Assembly (NCBI RefSeq): GCF_938017705.1
Contig: NZ_CALIIS010000010.1
Span: 1 to 20,532, forward strand
Length of the DNA: 20,532 bases
Reading direction: 5' to 3'
DNA from: an uncultured Campylobacter sp.
Lineage (GTDB): Bacteria > Campylobacterota > Campylobacteria > Campylobacterales > Campylobacteraceae
Shown here: piece after piece, positions 15,817 through 20,532 of the stretch
Position numbering within the stretch: position 1 is the first letter of the stretch
Layout of the letters: each line of letters begins with the position of its first letter
Notes under the pieces: model-generated
The model's database searches: none
What the model was told of the DNA's origin: nothing
The model's input: the letters and a program-made list of their open reading frames with translations, nothing else
Translations under genes and position numbers: made by a program

Positions 15817-16398
15817 ATTGAGGTCATAAAAGTAGATCTACAAAAATCATATCGTATCCTAAATCCGGGTGCGACCACGCTCGTATCGGCCAAATACGAT
15901 GGCGACGTCAATGCGATGGCGATAACGTGGGCGCAGGCGCTTGATTATGACAAGGTTACCATCGTGCCGTATAACGGCTCGTACACGCGGACGCTCATCG
16001 AAAAGAGCGGGTATTTCGCCGTGCAGATCCCCACGGCCGCGCAGGCGGAGCTGGTTAGCGAGCTGGGCGCCGAAAATAACTCGCGCTTTGATAACGCGGA
16101 CAAGATGAAAAACGTGGAAATTTTTTATAAAGATGACTCCCGCGTACCGCTGATCGCGGGCTGCGCCGCATGGCTCGTTTGCAAGCGTATCCCCGAGCCT
16201 CACAACGAGCAGAGCTATGATCTTTTTATCGGCGAGGTCGTCGCGGCGTATGCGGACGAGCGAATCTTTGACGGCGGGCACTGGCTGTTTGAAAAGATAC
16301 CTGACGAGCTAAAAACGCTTCACTACGTCGCCGGCGGTCGGTACTATCTGGATGGCAAAGCGGTAGATACCAAGCGCACGCCCATAAGCGGCGAGTAA
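15817..16398 (+). CDS. Flavin reductase family protein with a probable ATT start
   Basis: 193 residues. The protein resembles the flavin reductase (FMN-binding split barrel) family: VDLQKSYRILNPGATTLVSA opens the barrel, followed by NAMAITWAQALDYDKVTIVP and FAVQIPTAAQ. Such enzymes reduce flavin with NAD(P)H or bind FMN themselves. The family's N-terminus needs about 33 residues before the first ATG (15913). Those codons are open and continue back to an ATT at 15817 that sits 5 nt after AAAGGAG, the spacing used by other genes here. An overlapping TTG (15818) is out of frame and stops at once. So either the start is a rare ATT or an ATG has mutated to ATT. The neighbours are a lipoprotein upstream and an SDR downstream. 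Confidence 0.8.
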   Translation: MEVIKVDLQKSYRILNPGATTLVSAKYDGDVNAMAITWAQALDYDKVTIVPYNGSYTRTLIEKSGYFAVQIPTAAQAELVSELGAENNSRFDNADKMKNVEIFYKDDSRVPLIAGCAAWLVCKRIPEPHNEQSYDLFIGEVVAAYADERIFDGGHWLFEKIPDELKTLHYVAGGRYYLDGKAVDTKRTPISGE

Positions 16399-16507
16399 GC
16401 GCCTCGCAAAATGCCGGCAAATTTGTAAATTTAAGACGAGCGCACGCGTAAATACGCGGCGAGCTTCGGTAAGATTTCAAACTAAAGAATCTAAAAAAGG
16501 ATAAAAA

Positions 16508-17266
16508 ATGAAAAAATATATCGTCATCACCGGCGCGAGTTCTGGTATCGGAGCGGCCGCGGCAAAGGCGTTTGCTAGGCGCGGAGAAAATTTGATCCTA
16601 ATCGCACGCAGAGCGAAGCCGCTACAAAGCTTAAAGGACGAGATCGCTAAAATTTCGCCTAAATCAGACGTCATCGTTAAAATTTGCGACCTTGCGTGCA
16701 GCGAGAACGTCCTAGCGCTTTGGGACGAGCTAAAAAGCTACGAGATAAAGGTGCTCATAAACAATGCGGGTTTTGGAGATTACGGCGCGGTCGGCGAGCG
16801 TGATCTATCCAAAATTTCGCAGATGTTACGTCTCAACATCATTTCGCTTGCGCTGCTAAGCCACCTCTTCGTGCGCGATTACAAGCATAAACCCGCCCAG
16901 CTCATCAATATCTCCTCCGCGGGCGGCTACAGCATGGTGCCAAACGCCGTCACCTACTGCGCGAGCAAGTTTTTCGTAAGCGCCTTTACGGAGGGCTTGC
17001 ACTACGAGCTGGCGCAGGATAAAGAGGCTAAAATGCAGGCTAAAGTTCTAGCGCCCGCCGCGACTAGGACGGAATTCGGCCCCGTGGCGACAGATGACGC
17101 GGGCTACGACTACGACGCGGCTTTTAAGCGCTATCACTCGAGCGAGGAGATGGCGGAATTCCTGCTCGCGCTTTACGATAGCGACGCGTGCGTAGGCGCG
17201 GTGGATCGAAACAGCTTTGAGTTTAGCTTACAAGCCCCGCGATTTGACTACGCAGGTAAACGCTAA
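16508..17266 (+). CDS. Classical short-chain dehydrogenase/reductase
   Basis: 252 residues, the normal classical SDR length; a cytoplasmic NAD(P)-dependent oxidoreductase. The cofactor motif TGASSGIG is at 8-15, and the positively charged ARR at about 33-35 suggests an NADP preference. NNAG is at 85-88 and the catalytic Asn110 follows in MLRLN. Ser137 (ISSAGG), Tyr150 and Lys154 (YCASK) complete the catalytic tetrad. The substrate is unknown; DltE/YdfG-like proteins with this layout reduce many carbonyls. The ATG follows AAGGAT by 5 nt. A gap of 109 bases separates it from the flavin reductase gene; a weak hairpin (CGCGCA 17285-17290, TGCGCG 17298-17303) lies downstream. Confidence 0.88.
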   Translation: MKKYIVITGASSGIGAAAAKAFARRGENLILIARRAKPLQSLKDEIAKISPKSDVIVKICDLACSENVLALWDELKSYEIKVLINNAGFGDYGAVGERDLSKISQMLRLNIISLALLSHLFVRDYKHKPAQLINISSAGGYSMVPNAVTYCASKFFVSAFTEGLHYELAQDKEAKMQAKVLAPAATRTEFGPVATDDAGYDYDAAFKRYHSSEEMAEFLLALYDSDACVGAVDRNSFEFSLQAPRFDYAGKR

Positions 17267-17383
17267 AATTTATGCATTATGCGTCGCGCAGACGATATGC
17301 GCGTAAAATTTAGAATAACGTAGCGCCTGAGCTAAATTTGACCGTAAAGCGCATTGAAATTTAAAGAAATTTAAGGAGTGAAA

Positions 17384-17968
17384 ATGGGAAAAACCGCTTT
17401 TGTACTAGGTGCTACGGGCGTCGTAGGCAGGGAGCTGGTGCGCGAGCTTTGCGAGAGCCCGGGTTACGATGAGGTAGAAGTATGGACGCGCCGCGAGATA
17501 GGCTTTTGCCGTCCTAAGCTTCGCGCGCGGATCATTGATTTTGAAGGTATCTCGGATATCGCGCCGCATAAATTTGACGAAATTTTTTGTGCGCTTGGCA
17601 CGACGATGAAGCAGGCGGGCTCGCGTAAGGCGTTTTTGCGCGTGGATGTGGACTACGTCTATGCGGCAGCGAAGTGGGGCAAAGCAGCTGGCGTGCGGCG
17701 CTTCGTGCTCGTATCATCTTGGGGTGCGAACGAGGGCTCGCTAAGCTTTTATCTGCGCGCCAAAGAGCAGGTTGAGCGATGCGCGAGCGAGCTCGGCTTT
17801 GACAGCCTTCAGATCGTCCGTCCGCCGATAATCTTGGGCGAGAGGTCGGATGCTCGCCTGCTGGAGAGGTTCGCGGCGGCGGTTTTTAAACTGCTGCCCG
17901 CCTGCGTGTTCGGTAAATTTAGACCGCTTAGCGGCGCAAGTAGTGTCCGCTGCAAGCGTGATTTTTAG
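17384..17968 (+). CDS. NAD(P)-binding Rossmann protein (atypical SDR, TIP30-like), 3' end probably frameshifted
   Basis: 194 residues from the ATG at 17384, which follows AAGGAG by 5 nt (a GTG at 17378 is too close to the site). The dinucleotide motif GATGVVG is at 9-15. FCALGTTMKQAGS (about 66-78) and VLVSSWGAN followed by YLRAK (Tyr-x-x-x-Lys) fit the atypical SDR/NmrA-TIP30 group, often annotated as nucleoside-diphosphate-sugar epimerase. The homologous part ends at GKFRPLS. The last 11 residues (GASSVRCKRDF) look random, whereas the +1 frame gives LAAQVVSAASVIFSSKS and continues to a TGA at 18015-18017. A one-base indel near 17930 would restore the expected helix. The substrate is unknown. 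Confidence 0.75.
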   Translation: MGKTAFVLGATGVVGRELVRELCESPGYDEVEVWTRREIGFCRPKLRARIIDFEGISDIAPHKFDEIFCALGTTMKQAGSRKAFLRVDVDYVYAAAKWGKAAGVRRFVLVSSWGANEGSLSFYLRAKEQVERCASELGFDSLQIVRPPIILGERSDARLLERFAAAVFKLLPACVFGKFRPLSGASSVRCKRDF

Positions 17969-17991
17969 CTCAAAATCCTATAAAAATTCGC

Positions 17992-18201
17992 TCATTTTTT
18001 CTCTTTATTTTGTTTGATCTCCTCAAGACTTAGACCGCTTTTACCGATGCTGTCCATACTGAGCGTTTCGATCATCACGAGTATTGCGGCTGGGTCTTTG
18101 CCTAATATGCGTGCTAGCGTATTCGTAATCTCGGCGATGATTTGCTTTTTTTGCTCTTTTGTAGGCTCCGGAGCGGCTACTTTTATATTTACGAATGGCA
18201 T
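17992..18201 (-). CDS. Small tautomerase family protein (4-OT/HP0924-like)
   Basis: 69 residues, starting MPFVNIKV. After removal of Met the N-terminal proline would be the catalytic base, as in all 4-oxalocrotonate tautomerase relatives; they act as hexamers in the cytoplasm. IIAEITNTLARILGKDPAAI and VMIETLSMDSIGKSG match the helix-strand layout. The two arginines important in true 4-OT (positions 11 and 39 from Pro1) are not present here, so it is closer to the Helicobacter HP0924/DmpI branch, whose physiological substrate is unclear. The ATG follows AAGGAG by 5 nt. It is convergent with the Rossmann protein gene and divergent from the sulfotransferase gene. Confidence 0.88.
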   Translation of the reverse strand: MPFVNIKVAAPEPTKEQKKQIIAEITNTLARILGKDPAAILVMIETLSMDSIGKSGLSLEEIKQNKEKK

Positions 18202-18334
18202 TTTCTCTCCTTAAATTTGATAAAGCAGGGCTAATTATATCAAATTTTAGCCTGTTACCCGTCTCGCTTGCGTTCTAAAATTTAAGTAGATATATTAGAA
18301 TTTAACTTTAAATTTGATTTAAAGCTAGTATGAT

Positions 18335-18340
18335 TATTAT
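18335..18340 (+). promoter_or_regulatory. Possible -10 box for the sulfotransferase gene
   Basis: TATTAT in TATGATTATTATGTG, with TTGATT 15 bases upstream. It lies 49 bases before the ATG at 18390. The spacer is AT-rich, so this is tentative. Confidence 0.3.
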
Positions 18341-18389
18341 GTGATTTGGTAGTAGTAAAATTTGATAAATTTACCCAAAAGGAGCGAAT

Positions 18390-20162
18390 ATGCGTAAGAA
18401 TTTTTTCGGTTCTATCGTTTTGGCTGCGGCCTTGGCAAGCGGCGCGTTTATAGCGGTGCCGCAGACTGCGAGTGCGGGCGTTTTGGCGCATCAGGTAAAA
18501 ACCCAAGGCGAGCTCGGCTCGGTGTTTATCAACCCATACGACGTGGCGCCTCTAACCGCTATCATCGATAGGGCGGGCAAGGACATCAAGGATATCCACG
18601 TGCGGGTTTTGGGCAAACCAAACGGCGGCATCGACATCGCCTATAACGTCTCCGAGCATGCGCTGCTGACGCACGACGGCGTGCCGATCTGGGGGCTGTA
18701 TCCGGACTATCTAAACGAGGTCGAAGTAAGCTACGTTTTTAACGGCGAAAAGAAGGTCGAAAAGTATAAAATTTACGCTCAGCCGATCGTGACATATAGC
18801 CGCGATTACAGATTTAGCCACATGCAAAAGATGAAGGTTAAAAAGGTCGATCCCGCCTTTAAAAACAGGCTCTATCTTATCAACAACACCATCACGAGCG
18901 TCCATAAGCCGCTTGATTGGAAAAACGGGGGTGCGGCTAGCTGGAATGATTTCACCGAAAATTTCATCGTCGATACGCAGGGCGAGGTCAGATGGTATCT
19001 GGACTATCAGAAATTTTACGACCGCAGCGAGCGCAGGGTGATGGACGGCGGCATGATGATGGGCTTTCATCAGCTGCCAAACGGCGATCTGAGCTGGGGC
19101 ATGGCGCAGCGATATATGCGCTACGATATGATGGGCAAAGAGGTGTATAACCGCGAGCTGCCGCGCGGCTACATCGACCTTAGCCACGAAGTAATGCCGC
19201 TAAAAGGCGATCACTTGCTGCTTCGCGTCGGTAAATACAACTACCACCACGCAGACGGCAGGATCTCGCACACGATCAGAGATCACATCATCGAAGTGGA
19301 CGGCAGCGGCAAGGTCGTGGACGAGTGGGATCTGAATGAAATTTTCGGTAAAAACGTCTACCGCAGCAACCTCATCAAGGCTCTTGACGCTCGCGCCGTG
19401 TGCCTAAATATCGACATGGACGCCAAAGAGATCAAAATAAGCGACGATCTGCCTTTCGGCGACGTGACCTCAACCGGCACGGGACGCAACTGGGCGCACG
19501 TAAACTCGATCTCATACGATCCTAGCGACGACGGCATCATCCTCTCGCTTCGCCACCAAGGCATCGTCAAGATCGGCCGCGACAAAAAGGTAAAATGGAT
19601 CCTCGCATCGCCTGAGGGCTGGAGCGCGGACTTTAAAGAAAAAGTGCTTGTTCCTGTCGATAAAAACGGCAACAAAATCAAATGCGAAAACTCAAGGTGC
19701 GAGGGCGACTTTGATTGGTCGTGGACGCAGCACACCGCGTGGCTAACTCCGCGCTACGATAACAAGGGCTCTGTAAAGCACATTAGCGTATTTGACAACG
19801 GCGACGGTCGCGGTATGGAGCAGCCTGCGCTAAAAGAGCAAAAATACTCACGCGCGGTCGAGTACAAGATCGACGAGAAAAAGGGCACAGTCGAGCAGAC
19901 GTGGGAATTTGGCAAGGAGCGCGGATTTGACTTCTATAGCGCGGTTACTAGCGTCGTGGAGTGGCAAAAGGATAAAAGCACGTATTTTATCTCAAGCTCA
20001 AACGTCTATCTGCTAAAGCCCGATAAGACGATCAAAATGGTACTCGTGGAGATCGATCCGAAAACAAACGACATTAAATTTGAAATGGACGTGGAGTCGG
20101 CGTCTAGAGACGACGTAGCCTACCGCGCGCTGGTGATTGATCCGAATATTTTTGATTATTAA
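18390..20162 (+). CDS. assT: Periplasmic arylsulfate sulfotransferase AssT
   Basis: 590 residues, the expected length. It moves sulfate from one phenolic sulfate ester to another phenol, without PAPS, in the periplasm. A signal peptide covers about residues 1-29 (TASA, then G). The active site seen in the E. coli enzyme maps cleanly. The transient sulfohistidine is His448 (TQHTAWL), with helpers His266 (LSHEV), His370 (WAHVNS) and Arg388 (LSLRHQ). The conserved disulfide pair is present as Cys432 and Cys437 (KCENSRCEG). An N-terminal beta-sandwich precedes the six-bladed propeller that starts near residue 150. The ATG follows AAGGAG. In enteric bacteria and some relatives the gene sits with dsbL-dsbI, which make its disulfide; none is in this window downstream. 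The gene appears monocistronic. Confidence 0.95.
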   Translation: MRKNFFGSIVLAAALASGAFIAVPQTASAGVLAHQVKTQGELGSVFINPYDVAPLTAIIDRAGKDIKDIHVRVLGKPNGGIDIAYNVSEHALLTHDGVPIWGLYPDYLNEVEVSYVFNGEKKVEKYKIYAQPIVTYSRDYRFSHMQKMKVKKVDPAFKNRLYLINNTITSVHKPLDWKNGGAASWNDFTENFIVDTQGEVRWYLDYQKFYDRSERRVMDGGMMMGFHQLPNGDLSWGMAQRYMRYDMMGKEVYNRELPRGYIDLSHEVMPLKGDHLLLRVGKYNYHHADGRISHTIRDHIIEVDGSGKVVDEWDLNEIFGKNVYRSNLIKALDARAVCLNIDMDAKEIKISDDLPFGDVTSTGTGRNWAHVNSISYDPSDDGIILSLRHQGIVKIGRDKKVKWILASPEGWSADFKEKVLVPVDKNGNKIKCENSRCEGDFDWSWTQHTAWLTPRYDNKGSVKHISVFDNGDGRGMEQPALKEQKYSRAVEYKIDEKKGTVEQTWEFGKERGFDFYSAVTSVVEWQKDKSTYFISSSNVYLLKPDKTIKMVLVEIDPKTNDIKFEMDVESASRDDVAYRALVIDPNIFDY

Positions 20163-20194
20163 AATTTCGCGCCGAGATTAAATTTAGTGCGATC

Positions 20195-20252
20195 GCCGCA
20201 GTAAATTTAGAATTTACGCGGCGGGTTAAATTCGGTCTGAAATTTAACCCGC
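20195..20252 (+). terminator. Two overlapping hairpins after assT
   Basis: Hairpin A pairs GCCGC-A-GTAAATT (20195-20207) with AATTTAC-GCGGC (20211-20222), with one bulged A and a 3-base loop. Hairpin B is a perfect 12-bp stem, GCGGGTTAAATT (20221-20232) with AATTTAACCCGC (20241-20252). They share 20221-20222 and lie side by side. Neither is followed by a long T-run, though CTTAAATTTTACT comes after B. They probably end assT transcription, and B may serve both directions. Confidence 0.5.
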
Positions 20253-20281
20253 TTGCTTAAATTTTACTCATCGCGTCGTTG

Positions 20282-20310
20282 AAATTCGGCTTATCAAATT
20301 TGCCGAATTT
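20282..20310. terminator. Third hairpin between the converging genes
   Basis: AAATTCGGC (20282-20290) pairs with GCCGAATTT (20302-20310) around an 11-base loop. It sits 20 bases beyond the stop of the minus-strand gene at 20331 and could end its transcript. There is no clear T-run on either strand. Confidence 0.35.
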
Positions 20311-20330
20311 AATCTTTTAAGACTTAAATT

Positions 20331-20532
20331 CTACTCGCTTATAAAATATTTCTGAGCGTATGCAGCGTCGTTGTAAAGCCCTTCGCCGTATCTGTCTTTA
20401 CCGTAATTTTTAATTATCTCTTGCCCTGCGCTTGAAGCTACGAAATCTATAAAATCTTTCGATTTCTTGCTTTCGGCAGTATCGCTATCGTTTTGTCTTA
20501 GGGCGCAATACGTATTTATTAGATATTTATCG
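20331..20532 (-). CDS. C-terminal end of a periplasmic solute-binding protein, probably TupA-like
   Basis: 66 codons plus one base run from the window edge to a TAG at 20331-20333; the start lies outside. The translation includes DKYLINTYCALRQNDSD, then SKDFIDFVASSAGQEIIKNY, then a short Tyr-rich tail (RYGEGLYNDAAYAQKYF). The middle part is the standard closing helix of ModA/TupA-type oxyanion-binding proteins (x-x-F-x-x-F-x-x-S-x-x-G-Q-x-x-I). The tail resembles Campylobacter tungstate-binding proteins as I remember them. These deliver tungstate or molybdate to an ABC importer for formate dehydrogenase and similar enzymes. The family class is fairly sure; tungstate rather than another anion is inference. 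Confidence 0.65.
   Translation of the reverse strand, partial: DKYLINTYCALRQNDSDTAESKKSKDFIDFVASSAGQEIIKNYGKDRYGEGLYNDAAYAQKYFISE

Noticed and set aside
15859..16281. Minus-strand open frame opposite the flavin reductase gene
   Set aside because: No ribosome site and no recognisable features, while the plus strand encodes a known family.

Overview
The window is almost certainly from a Campylobacter of the moderately GC-rich, oral or anaerobic kind (compare C. gracilis, C. showae, C. rectus). Evidence: a complete CmeABC-type efflux operon with a CmeR-type operator, AAGGAG ribosome sites about 5 nt from the ATG, arylsulfate sulfotransferase, an HP0924-like tautomerase, and AAATTT words scattered through genes and spacers. 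The genus is inferred from gene content and style; no search was run. The first ~178 bases do not belong to this genome: they encode a fragment of an actinobacterial-type methionine synthase (MetH) that stops abruptly at AT-rich Campylobacter-like DNA. This is most likely an assembly or amplification chimera.

Layout. 382-3625 (minus strand): a DyP-type peroxidase followed by small unidentified genes, two of which look damaged (an in-frame TGA and an early frameshift), then a four-helix membrane protein. 3855-3942: tRNA-Ser(GGA), minus strand. 4031-4151: six imperfect 20-bp tandem repeats. 4386-10121 (minus): cmeA-cmeB-cmeC with overlapping ends, controlled from a promoter next to a near-match of the C. 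jejuni CmeR operator; no cmeR gene lies beside it. 10300-11400 (plus): a ThiD-like HMP kinase carrying an internal low-complexity insertion of about 85 residues. 11401-11985: a stretch with no supported gene. 11986-13137 (plus): an MFS transporter, followed by a 5'-truncated yagU remnant and a strong terminator.

13559-20162 is mostly plus strand: a secreted tannase/feruloyl-esterase family protein, a lipoprotein, a flavin reductase that appears to start at ATT, a classical SDR, an NAD(P)-binding Rossmann protein with a probable 3' frameshift, a small tautomerase (minus strand) and periplasmic arylsulfate sulfotransferase. The window ends inside the C-terminus of a periplasmic solute-binding protein, probably TupA-like.

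How the genes may work together: the efflux pump, tannase-family esterase, aryl sulfotransferase, flavin reductase, SDRs and tautomerase are compatible with handling phenolic or aromatic compounds (hydrolyse, sulfate, reduce, export). That is inference from neighbourhood only. The least ordinary features are the chimeric left end, the ATT start, the ThiD insertion, the CmeR-like operator without an adjacent regulator, and the unexplained abundance of AAATTT.
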